Shown in pieces: positions 29,949 through 36,731 of a DNA stretch of 36,731 nucleotides. Both the position numbers and the translations under genes were made by a program. How positions within the stretch are numbered: position 1 is the stretch's first letter; every line of letters starts with the position of its first letter. The stretch is from the NCBI GenBank assembly GCA_017443845.1, contig JAFSXX010000041.1:1-36731 (forward strand), written 5' to 3'. The stretch is from Bacteroidales bacterium (GTDB taxonomy: Bacteria > Bacteroidota > Bacteroidia > Bacteroidales > UBA932). The notes beneath the pieces were generated by a model. It worked only from the letters and a program-made list of their open reading frames with translations. It ran no database searches and was not told where the DNA came from.

Positions 29949-30845
29949 ATGAAATATCTGAATTCAATAATCCTGGCCGCAGTTGCGGCAGCGGCTGCAT
30001 TGGCATGCGTTTCCTGCGGGAATGCGGAGCGTGAAATCGCAATCGAACACAAATCCCTGGCGGACTCTTCGCAGTATGCGCGCCTTTCTATGGACATCGA
30101 ACTGCCTTCTGACATAAAGGGTGCATCCGGCGCTATCCGTTCGCAACTCGCGGAGGTCGTTTACGACAGGATGAGCCAGCTCTCCTTCGAGGGTGACGAG
30201 AAGGCCTACGAGCCTTTCAGCGGCGATGCGGCCGACACCGACGCAATGCTCGGATACTTCTGTTCCCAGACAATGAAGGTCCTCAAAGAGATGACCGATG
30301 CCGACGTCGCATCCAGGAACGAGTATATCGCACAGGATCCCGATATGACTGAAGAACAGAAGAAAGAGATCATAGAAGAGTATCCGGGATGGGAATATGA
30401 TTATTCAATAAAGAAGATCGGGGAGTCGCCCCGCTATGTAGTCTTCCTCTCGCAGGATTACCTCTATTCGGGCGGTGCCCACGGCGGCGTCGCGGGCAAG
30501 GGTCCCCTCACCTTCGACAAGAAGGACGGGCATCTTGTGAATCAGTTCTTCAGGCCCGACTGCCTCGAAGGGATGCAGCCGGTGCTCGTCGCAGGCCTTC
30601 TGAGATATTATAAAGAGTGTGAGGTCGAGATGACCGAGAGCGAGCTCAAGGACCATCTCTTCATCGAAGATAATACAATCCCCCTTCCATCCTGGGCTCC
30701 ATACCCGACGGAAGAGGGTCTTGTATTCACTTATCAGCAGTACGAGATTGCCAGCTATGCCGAGGGAATGCCCGCGTTCACGGTACCTTACGACCAGATC
30801 GGCGGATTCCTGAGCGACGAGGCGCTCACACTGCTCGGACTTTGA
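29949..30845 (+). CDS. RsiV/DUF3298-type lipoprotein
   Basis: This 298-residue protein has a lipoprotein-type leader; the lipidated residue is Cys20 (ALAC) or Cys23 (CVSC). The C-terminal half resembles the DUF3298/DUF4163 (RsiV-like) group: YLYSGGAHGGVAGKGPLTFD, then a segment with FFRPDC, and near the end EEGLVFTYQQYEIASYAEGMP followed by VPYDQIGGFL. In Bacillus RsiV this domain binds lysozyme; in Bacteroidota lipoproteins the role is unknown, and no sigma factor gene is adjacent. A TATCTTCG box (29915-29922), one base off consensus, lies 26 bp upstream. It converges on the PCMD gene with a 2-bp gap. Confidence 0.85.
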   Translation: MKYLNSIILAAVAAAAALACVSCGNAEREIAIEHKSLADSSQYARLSMDIELPSDIKGASGAIRSQLAEVVYDRMSQLSFEGDEKAYEPFSGDAADTDAMLGYFCSQTMKVLKEMTDADVASRNEYIAQDPDMTEEQKKEIIEEYPGWEYDYSIKKIGESPRYVVFLSQDYLYSGGAHGGVAGKGPLTFDKKDGHLVNQFFRPDCLEGMQPVLVAGLLRYYKECEVEMTESELKDHLFIEDNTIPLPSWAPYPTEEGLVFTYQQYEIASYAEGMPAFTVPYDQIGGFLSDEALTLLGL

Positions 30846-30847
30846 TT

Positions 30848-31921
30848 CTAATAGAGGAATTTGAACTCATCCAGATAGAGGACCGAGCCGGTTCCGCCCG
30901 TGAAATAGTCGCCCAGCGCACTTGACGAGGTGACAATAGCCACATACTTGGGAGTGCGGTCGCTGCGGTACTCGATATTGAGGGTGAACTTCTCGTACTT
31001 ATCCATCTCCTTGTCAAATACGACCTTGCCATATCCTATTATGGCAGGGTCGTTTTCGAAATCCACGAGGGACTCCGGCGGGCTCACCTTGAAAGGCTCC
31101 TCCCAGTCGGTAAGGAGCACGAACACGTGGCCGTTGTCGAGCTTGCCCATCTTATCGGTATAGGGTTCCTGCACGATGTCGATGGCCTTAGGCTGATAGC
31201 AGGCATATCCCTCGAGGGCCCTGGGGCGCTCCGTGAAGGGGATTCCCCAGTAGAGATCGGCGCTCATCTTCCAGATATTGATATCTCCCATCCGGCCGTT
31301 GAAGAGGCTGCCGGCCGCAAGTTTGTTCATGACATTCTGGGTCTGGAGCTTGAGGGCCGATTTGCCGGGCCCCTCGACAGCCACGAAAGCGGATTCCTGC
31401 ATAACGGTAGGCAGCTGGAAGATGGCGGTAGTGAGGTTCGCGGAACCCCAGACCGCCTTCTGCTCATCGGTGGCATCCTCGGCGTAGCTCATATCGACAT
31501 TCTTATTGTCGGGATGCTTGCTCCAGAAGTCGAAACTCATATTGTAGAGCTGCGGCCCCTCCTTGAAAGGCTCCGGTTCGGCAAACACGGCGCTGATGGT
31601 CCACACATAGGGATCGTAGGTGGTCAGAGTCACCTGGACGGGCGCGGAAAGGTCGATGACTTCGCCTGCGGCTAATGTCCTGTCTGCCTTAGCCGACTCC
31701 GTGTATTTATATTCCGATATGGTCAGGGAGGTCAGGTCGGTGCCCTCGGGAACGGTGACAGTCACAGTCCTGAGGGTTTTGCCGATGGAGGAAGAGACTT
31801 GGCCCTCCACCGAGAATGCTGTAATCTCTGCCGGAACCTCTTCGTGGACGAGGTCGTTCCATTTCTGGCTGCAGGAGGCGAGACAGAGGAGCGCCGCCGC
31901 AAATAATAGAATCTTTCTCAT
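30848..31921 (-). CDS. PCMD domain lipoprotein
   Basis: This 357-residue lipoprotein (leader ending CLASC, Cys17) has an N-terminal Ig-like part of about 100 residues ending PYVWTISAVF, followed by a PCMD-type domain (putative carbohydrate metabolism domain). Recognisable points are NMSFDFW, WGSAN early in the domain, GRMGDINIWKMSADLYWGIPFTERP in the middle, and the end TPKYVAIVTSSSALGDYFTGG followed by LYLDEFKFLY, a near-standard C-terminus for the family. It is thought to act at the cell surface, perhaps binding glycans. The gene is 4 bp after the barrel protein gene at 31926 and probably co-transcribed with it. Confidence 0.88.
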   Translation of the reverse strand: MRKILLFAAALLCLASCSQKWNDLVHEEVPAEITAFSVEGQVSSSIGKTLRTVTVTVPEGTDLTSLTISEYKYTESAKADRTLAAGEVIDLSAPVQVTLTTYDPYVWTISAVFAEPEPFKEGPQLYNMSFDFWSKHPDNKNVDMSYAEDATDEQKAVWGSANLTTAIFQLPTVMQESAFVAVEGPGKSALKLQTQNVMNKLAAGSLFNGRMGDINIWKMSADLYWGIPFTERPRALEGYACYQPKAIDIVQEPYTDKMGKLDNGHVFVLLTDWEEPFKVSPPESLVDFENDPAIIGYGKVVFDKEMDKYEKFTLNIEYRSDRTPKYVAIVTSSSALGDYFTGGTGSVLYLDEFKFLY

Positions 31922-31925
31922 AATC

Positions 31926-32663
31926 CTAGAAATGATAAACGATGCCGAGGTTGATGCCCAGCAGCGAGGGTTTGTAATTGATCGACTTGCGGGTCAGGGA
32001 ACTTTCGTGGGCCTGCCCCTTTATCTGGTTGTCCCACTCGAGGACGCCTTCCAGGATGGGAAGCGACACTTCGAATGCGATGCTGTTGGTGGCGAATACG
32101 GTTGCACCGGGATAGAGCCCGAGGGCGAGGTTGTAAAGGTCGGAATAGCTTCCCTCCTTGCCCCTCTCGGTGACGGCAAAGCTCTTGTTGTAACCAAATC
32201 CGCCGCTCAGGCGTCCCTCGAAGAAAAGGGCGAATATCCGGCTGTTGAAGAGCGGAAGATATTGCCTCAGCGCCACTGAAGCCGTATAAGTCTCGCGGGC
32301 TATGTGCCTGTTGGAGAGCTGGAGAAGGCTGAGCATCTCCATATGATTGAGGTCGAGACCGGTATTGCCGTATCCGAAACGGGCTCCGAGCGAGAGATTG
32401 TCGGCACAGAACCACGAAACGGCGGCACTTACATTCATAAGGGAGACATTGCCGTTAACCTCCGATACGATGCCGGCCAGGAGTACGCCCTGCTCGTTGC
32501 TCTCCCCATTTGCCTTCCAATTATTATATCCGCCGGAAAGGCTTACGGCGACACTCCCCTTGGGGATGAAAACCGACTTCGGATTTCCCAGACCGCGGTC
32601 GAAGGCCTTGATTCCCGAGACCGCAAGAAGCAGGAGTACCGTAGTCAAAAAGATGCGCTTCAT
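31926..32663 (-). CDS. Outer-membrane beta-barrel protein
   Basis: This 245-residue protein has a signal peptide (about 1-20, ending GIKA) and then alternating amphipathic strands with many Gly and aromatic residues (GSVAVSLSGGYNNW, LSLGARFGYGNTGLDL, FFEGRLSGGFGYN) and ends in YHF, the C-terminal aromatic signature that the BAM machinery recognises. The strand pattern suggests 8-12 strands. The family is not recognised further. It is followed by the PCMD lipoprotein gene on the same strand, and the two products may work together at the outer membrane. Confidence 0.75.
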   Translation of the reverse strand: MKRIFLTTVLLLLAVSGIKAFDRGLGNPKSVFIPKGSVAVSLSGGYNNWKANGESNEQGVLLAGIVSEVNGNVSLMNVSAAVSWFCADNLSLGARFGYGNTGLDLNHMEMLSLLQLSNRHIARETYTASVALRQYLPLFNSRIFALFFEGRLSGGFGYNKSFAVTERGKEGSYSDLYNLALGLYPGATVFATNSIAFEVSLPILEGVLEWDNQIKGQAHESSLTRKSINYKPSLLGINLGIVYHF

Positions 32664-32688
32664 ATCTGTTTTCGTTTTTAAAGAAGCG

Positions 32689-32696
32689 CAAAGGTA
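32689..32696 (-). promoter_or_regulatory. -7 box of the barrel-PCMD operon
   Basis: TACCTTTG on the minus strand, an exact TAnnTTTG match, 26 bp before the start codon at 32663, in the gap after the DUF389 gene. Confidence 0.6.
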
Positions 32697-32720
32697 ATAA
32701 AAAACGGGGACTGAAGGCCG

Positions 32721-34085
32721 TCAGTGCTGCATTACTATCACATCCTCGTTATTGAGGCGCACCTTGAGCCAGCGCTCGATGGTCTTGACCACATCGTCGG
32801 GCATCTTGCGGCTGCTGGTGATAATGGCGATAACCCTGGACTTGGAGGGCTCCGTCTGCCTGAGGGCTGAGGAGTCGGCCGCGGCTGCAGCGGTATCGGC
32901 GGCGGAGGCGAAATTGACCACCTCACCCCTGGTCAGGACAAGCTGGGTGATGGTGGGATACTGGGCGTGAAGTTCCTTCGAGACGGCCTCCACGGGCAGA
33001 TACTCGTTGAGCGAGGAGCGCAGGCTCTCGATGGTGTCGTTGAGCGCCGCTATCTGCTGCTCGCTGTGCTTGTAAACCTCTTTCATCACCTCCGAGACAT
33101 TCTCGCGCGAGGTGGAGGCGCTCTCGCGGAAGACTATCTGCTCGCGGCTGAAACCGTACGACTCGGCATCGTCGAGCAGGTTGTCGCGGTCGCTGTCGGA
33201 GAGCCTCTCTCCGGCCATATAAAGCACTACGGAAACGGGCTTTGTGGAGTTGTCTATCTGGTAGTCGAAGATAAAACCGTGGCCGATGGACTTATTCTTT
33301 TCGACAAGTTTGGAGGCGTTGATCCTGACATTGCTGTCCCTGACAATCTGGACGGCCGAATAGACGCTCGGCACCATAAGCACGAGCAGGATGGCGGCCA
33401 GGGCGTTGGGATTGAGGCGGCGGCGGTCCGAATCGGCGGAGACCATCGGGTACTTGAGATAGCGCACCGTCAGGAAGGTGGCAAGGGCGATGAAGATGCT
33501 GTTTATCAGGAAGAGATAGAGCGCGCCGAGAATATACTTCAGGCTGAGGACCGAGATACCGTAGCCCACCGTGCAGAGGGGCGGCATCAGGGCCGTGGCG
33601 ATGGCGACGCCCGAGAGGACGGTGCCCTTCTCCTTCCGGGAGTTCTCCAGCATTCCGGCGAAACCGCCGAAGAGGGCGATCAGCACGTCATAAATCGTGG
33701 GATTGGTCCTGGCCAGGAGTTCCGTGGGATGCTCGAGCTTCAGCGGGCTTAGCACGAAGAAAAGAGTCGAAGCGAGGATGCTGATCAGGACCATCACCAG
33801 GAAATTGCGGAGCGAATCCTTAACCAGGCCGTCGTCCTGTATGCCCAGGCCGAATCCGAATCCGAGGATCGGGGCCATAACAGGCGAAATGAGCATCGCG
33901 CCGATGATGACCGGAATGGAGTTGACATTCAATCCTACGGAAGCGATTATGATGGCGCAGAAAAGGATGACGACATTGGGGCCCCGGAAGTAGATATTCT
34001 TCCGGATAGACTGGCTGGTACCCTCTTTGTCGAGCTGGTCGGACATATTTACGAGGGACCTCAGGAAGGCTGAAAAACGGCTCAT
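32721..34085 (-). CDS. DUF389 (TIGR00271/TIGR00341-type) membrane protein
   Basis: This 454-residue protein has about six membrane helices between residues 35 and 230, with the family hallmarks ASVGLNVNSIPVIIGAMLISPVMAPILG and, further on, GVAIATALMPPLCTVGYG. A soluble C-terminal part of about 220 residues follows, with an Ala/Asp-rich segment near 395-410. Function is unknown; the paired GAMLISP and ALMPPL motifs suggest a transport-like core. The gene lies after a GlsB-type small membrane protein gene on the same strand, with an 88-bp gap that contains a TATATTTG box (34155-34162), so it may have its own promoter. Confidence 0.9.
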   Translation of the reverse strand: MSRFSAFLRSLVNMSDQLDKEGTSQSIRKNIYFRGPNVVILFCAIIIASVGLNVNSIPVIIGAMLISPVMAPILGFGFGLGIQDDGLVKDSLRNFLVMVLISILASTLFFVLSPLKLEHPTELLARTNPTIYDVLIALFGGFAGMLENSRKEKGTVLSGVAIATALMPPLCTVGYGISVLSLKYILGALYLFLINSIFIALATFLTVRYLKYPMVSADSDRRRLNPNALAAILLVLMVPSVYSAVQIVRDSNVRINASKLVEKNKSIGHGFIFDYQIDNSTKPVSVVLYMAGERLSDSDRDNLLDDAESYGFSREQIVFRESASTSRENVSEVMKEVYKHSEQQIAALNDTIESLRSSLNEYLPVEAVSKELHAQYPTITQLVLTRGEVVNFASAADTAAAAADSSALRQTEPSKSRVIAIITSSRKMPDDVVKTIERWLKVRLNNEDVIVMQH

Positions 34086-34154
34086 CGGCGGAATGATTAA
34101 GGGTTTTTGCCGCAGAATAAAGCGGCCGGACCCGGAATAATCCGGACCCGGTCA

Positions 34155-34162
34155 CAAATATA
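34155..34162 (-). promoter_or_regulatory. Possible -7 box of the DUF389 gene
   Basis: TATATTTG on the minus strand, an exact TAnnTTTG match, 69 bp before the DUF389 start. Between them the DNA holds short GC-rich repeats (CCGGGTCCGG twice, 34123-34152), which can form a weak hairpin after the GlsB-type gene. Confidence 0.45.
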
Positions 34163-34173
34163 ACAAAAAAAGG

Positions 34174-34419
34174 TTATTTCTTCTTGAAAAGAGAAACCAC
34201 CCAGAGGAGGATAACGGCGCCGATTACAGCTGTCACGATCTGGCCGATGATAGTGGAACCCCAGTTTACGCCGAGCCAGCCCAGCACGTTTCCGCCGATG
34301 AATCCACCGAGGATACCGACGATAATGTCAATGAGCAGGCCGTTGCCGGAGCCTTTAAAGAGCTTGCCAGCCAACCAGCCGGCAAGGGCACCGAGAAGAA
34401 TAGTAATTACAATTCCCAT
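34174..34419 (-). CDS. GlsB/YeaQ/YmgE family small membrane protein
   Basis: This 81-residue protein is almost entirely hydrophobic, with three membrane segments rich in Gly: GIVITILLGALAGWLAGKL, then the GNGLLIDIIVGILGGFIGG region, and TIIGQIVTAVIGAVILLWVV, ending in KKK. The GxLAGWLAxKL start and ILGxxGxxxGG core are typical of the transglycosylase-associated (Tag) family. Members are often stress induced; the biochemical role is unknown. It lies upstream of the DUF389 gene and downstream of the S9 peptidase on the same strand. Confidence 0.92.
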   Translation of the reverse strand: MGIVITILLGALAGWLAGKLFKGSGNGLLIDIIVGILGGFIGGNVLGWLGVNWGSTIIGQIVTAVIGAVILLWVVSLFKKK

Positions 34420-34450
34420 AGTTTGTTGTTTTTTGGATATCGGGATAAAG

Positions 34451-36373
34451 TTACAAATTTTCGGTAAAATAGTTCGTCAAAATATTGTAGAGATATACCC
34501 TGTCGGTGCCCATCATATTGTGGGGCGCCTTGGGGAAGGTGAAATAATCGACCGGAATGGCGTTGTCCACGCATTTCTGTATGAAACTCAGGGCATTGTG
34601 GGGGACCACCGTGGAATCTACCGCACCCTGGATGATCAGGGTTTTGGCCTTGAGGCCGGTCGCCTTGTTGATGAGGCTGGTGGATTCCAGACCCTCCTTG
34701 TTGGTGGCTTCGGTATCCATATAGCGCTCGCCGTACATTATCTCATACCAGCGCCAGTCGATGACCGGGCCTCCGGCTACGGCGACCTTGAAGACATCGG
34801 GATAGGTCGTGGCAAGACTCAGGGTCATAAAGCCGCCGTAGCTCCAGCCGTGGACTCCGACGCGGGTCTCATCCACCCAGGGCTCGGCCATCAGCGAACG
34901 GACGCCGACCATCTGGTCCTTCATCTCCTCCTTGCCGCAGTTGCGGTTGATGGCCTTTTCATAATCGGAGCCGTGGTACAGTGTACCGCGGTTTTCCTGG
35001 ACATAGACTACATATCCCCTCTGCGCCATAACCATCTCCCAGATACGGATGCCGCCCATGAAAGAGTCGTTGGCGCCCTGTGAGTGCGGGCCGCCGTAAA
35101 CATAGAGGATCAGGGGATACTTCTTCGATGGATCGAAGTCCAGGGGCTTGAAGAGGCGGTAGTGGTTCCGGTACTTCCCGTCAGCCGAGGGCACGGTGCC
35201 GAATTCGACGCTGCACTGGGCATAGCCATCGAGGGGATTGCGCGGCTCGCAGATCTTCTCGACAAGCTTGCCGTCGTTGTCGTACAGGGCTGCCTGCCGG
35301 GGAGTGCTGAACGAACTGTAGGTATCGACATATCCGTCTTTTGTAAATGCTATATCGTGCCATCCGCGCTCCTTCGTCAGGCGCTCGGGCTTGCCGATCC
35401 GGGCCGCTGCGGCTCCTGTCTTCCCCTTCTTCCAGGAGATCTTCACCCTGAAGAGATGCTGCTCCGCGGGCGAGATTTCAGACGAGAGATAGTAGAGATA
35501 TCCGTTTATAAACGTTTTAAAACGGATATCGGCATCGGTCGGCACTATGCGGCGGACAGTCCCGGCGGTATCGGCCAGATAGAGATTCTTGTATCCGTCG
35601 CGGTTGTCGGAAGCATATATGAAGGTACAGGGATCCTCCGAGGGAAAATGCAGGTAATCGTAGGGTTCGACCCAGGCATCGTTCTTCTCGGTAAGGATGG
35701 TCTTGATCTTCGAACCGTCCTCGACACTGTACATATTCAGATGCATATTGTGCTGGGCGCGGTCCAGGACCTGGATATAGATATACTTGTCGCCTCCCCA
35801 GGTGACATTGGTCAGATAACGCTCATCGTCGAAATCATCCACCCTCAGATAGAGTTTCGAGCGCTTTGCGGGATCGTAAATCCCCACGCTGATGCGCTCC
35901 GAAACCTGTCCGTTCATAGGATACTTGATGGAATTGAGTTTGCATTTGCGGATATCCAGCAGCGGGAAATCGCTGACGCGGCTCTCATCCTTGCGGTAAA
36001 AGGCCAGCAGCGGAAGCGCGGTATCGGCAGGCGACGGGCAGACAAAAAGCCCGTGCGAGATATTGAATTCATTGCGGCTGACACTCTCGCCATAGACGAT
36101 GCCGTTCCCACCCTTGAGAATAAGGCTATCCCTGAAGAAGAGGTCCCCGCCTCGGGATGAGTACGGGCTCCGCGATGCCGGAGCTGAGATATACTTCCTA
36201 GTCTTTGAAGCAATCGAGAAGGAGATTTTCATCGCCTCTTCGACACTCATTATCCTGCCATCTTTCTGATCGAGAGTTTCGATCACAGTCCTTTGGGCAA
36301 CAGCCTGAGGTTGAGCCAAAGCGGCAGTCAGGGTAAAGGCCGCCACAGCAGCCAGAGCAACAAGTCTTTTCAT
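34451..36373 (-). CDS. S9 family peptidase, dipeptidyl peptidase IV type
   Basis: This 640-residue exported serine peptidase has a signal peptide at about 1-20 (MKRLVALAAVAAFTLTAALA). A beta-propeller of the DPP IV N-terminal type follows (with VTWGGDKYIYIQ and PYDYLHFPSEDPCTFIYASD), then an alpha/beta hydrolase domain with Ser511 in GWSYGG, Asp586 in GAVDSTV and His618 in APHNMM. Such enzymes release dipeptides, often after Pro or Ala, in the periplasm of Bacteroidota. The start at 36373 gives a clean signal peptide; an in-frame start at 36484 only adds 37 non-conserved residues. The propeller is shorter than in many DPP IV proteins, so the exact specificity is open. Confidence 0.93.
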   Translation of the reverse strand: MKRLVALAAVAAFTLTAALAQPQAVAQRTVIETLDQKDGRIMSVEEAMKISFSIASKTRKYISAPASRSPYSSRGGDLFFRDSLILKGGNGIVYGESVSRNEFNISHGLFVCPSPADTALPLLAFYRKDESRVSDFPLLDIRKCKLNSIKYPMNGQVSERISVGIYDPAKRSKLYLRVDDFDDERYLTNVTWGGDKYIYIQVLDRAQHNMHLNMYSVEDGSKIKTILTEKNDAWVEPYDYLHFPSEDPCTFIYASDNRDGYKNLYLADTAGTVRRIVPTDADIRFKTFINGYLYYLSSEISPAEQHLFRVKISWKKGKTGAAAARIGKPERLTKERGWHDIAFTKDGYVDTYSSFSTPRQAALYDNDGKLVEKICEPRNPLDGYAQCSVEFGTVPSADGKYRNHYRLFKPLDFDPSKKYPLILYVYGGPHSQGANDSFMGGIRIWEMVMAQRGYVVYVQENRGTLYHGSDYEKAINRNCGKEEMKDQMVGVRSLMAEPWVDETRVGVHGWSYGGFMTLSLATTYPDVFKVAVAGGPVIDWRWYEIMYGERYMDTEATNKEGLESTSLINKATGLKAKTLIIQGAVDSTVVPHNALSFIQKCVDNAIPVDYFTFPKAPHNMMGTDRVYLYNILTNYFTENL

Positions 36374-36410
36374 AAACGAATAAATTCCGAAATGCTTTAA
36401 CAGTATTTTG

Positions 36411-36419
36411 CGAAAGTTA
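36411..36419 (-). promoter_or_regulatory. Possible -7 box of the S9 peptidase gene
   Basis: TAACTTTC on the minus strand matches TAnnTTTG at 7 of 8 positions, 38 bp before the start codon. The DNA between here and the repeats at 36541 shows no gene. Confidence 0.4.
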
Positions 36420-36540
36420 GCAAAAACCATTTGAAAAAGCCAAAACCGGCTGCGGAGTAACGCTGGAGGGGGCGGTGCTGCCACGAGGCGGATATGACTG
36501 GCGGACGATGGCGGCTTTGAGAGGCTCTCAGAGCTGTCGC

Positions 36541-36731
36541 CGTCGTCCCAAAATTTGGGACGACGGCGACATTTCGGGGGGATTTCCGGCCCCGTCGTCC
36601 CAACTTTTGGGACGACGGCGACACTTCAGGGGGATTTCCGTCCCCGTCGTCCCATTTTTTGGGACGACTGCGACACTTCGGGAGGATTTCCGTCCCCGTC
36701 GTCCCATTTTTTGGGACGACGACACTTCGGG
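36541..36731. repeat. 52-bp tandem palindromic repeats, continuing past the window end
   Basis: Units start at 36541, 36593, 36645 and 36697, exactly 52 bp apart; the last is cut off by the window end. Each contains a long palindrome, GTCGTCCCA...TGGGACGAC, with a variable AT centre, followed by a GC-rich stretch ending GGATTTCCG. Unit bodies are nearly identical, with a few substitutions (for example GACTGCG for GACGGCG in unit 3). Open frames across the array are Arg-rich repeat translations and not genes. Confidence 0.9.

Noticed and set aside
36541..36731. Possible CRISPR array at the right end
   Set aside because: The whole 52-bp unit is repeated, including the part between the palindromes, so there are no unique spacers, and no cas gene is present in the window.

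Overview
The window looks like chromosomal DNA of a fairly GC-rich member of the Bacteroidales (Bacteroidota). The main reasons are the many promoters of the TTTG-N19-23-TAnnTTTG type, the lipoproteins with a Cys lipobox and short leader, several families typical of the phylum (PCMD, DUF4837, HU-CCDC81, RsiV/DUF3298-type, fimbrillin-like, an RHS toxin), and the order M23 peptidase-dxr-rseP. The genus cannot be fixed from the sequence alone. Gene functions below come from motif and family recognition by eye; no database search was run.

Left edge (1-2.8 kb) is accessory: the 3' part of an RHS/YD-repeat protein whose AT-rich C-terminal tip carries an HEFGH zincin motif, followed by an AT-rich small lipoprotein gene that could be its immunity partner. 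Between this module and the core genome lie what look like the last codons of rimM and a diverged copy of the tail of the phosphomannomutase gene. From 2.8 to 9.5 kb lie two divergent core operons: ruvX-def-pgm (minus), and M23-like peptidase-dxr-rseP-DUF4837 lipoprotein (plus), the latter joining isoprenoid synthesis and membrane proteolysis. From 9.6 to 20.3 kb come tRNA-Glu, rpsT, radC-upp, an rpoN operon with a SPOR protein and a LEA-like lipoprotein, miaB, an M3 peptidase-lipoprotein-cysS operon, a small zinc-ribbon gene and a short ssb.

From 20.4 to 28.9 kb core genes (a GDPD lipoprotein, metG, dnaG, an HU-like membrane protein) are mixed with an AT-richer P-loop ATPase and with noncoding DNA unusually rich in structure. 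This comprises a pair of matching hairpins, a 122-bp cruciform-like element beside tRNA-Ala, 86-bp tandem repeats made almost wholly of hairpins behind tRNA-Leu, and a 154-bp element with 24-bp perfect terminal inverted repeats between tRNA-Leu and tRNA-Asn.

From 28.9 to 36.4 kb lie envelope genes: a 43-residue small ORF with a fimbrillin-like lipoprotein, an RsiV-type lipoprotein, an outer-membrane barrel protein with a PCMD lipoprotein, a DUF389 membrane protein, a GlsB-type small membrane protein and an S9 (DPP IV type) peptidase. The window ends inside a 52-bp tandem palindromic repeat array. The least explained parts are the structured noncoding repeats and the toxin/lipoprotein module with the gene remnants next to it.
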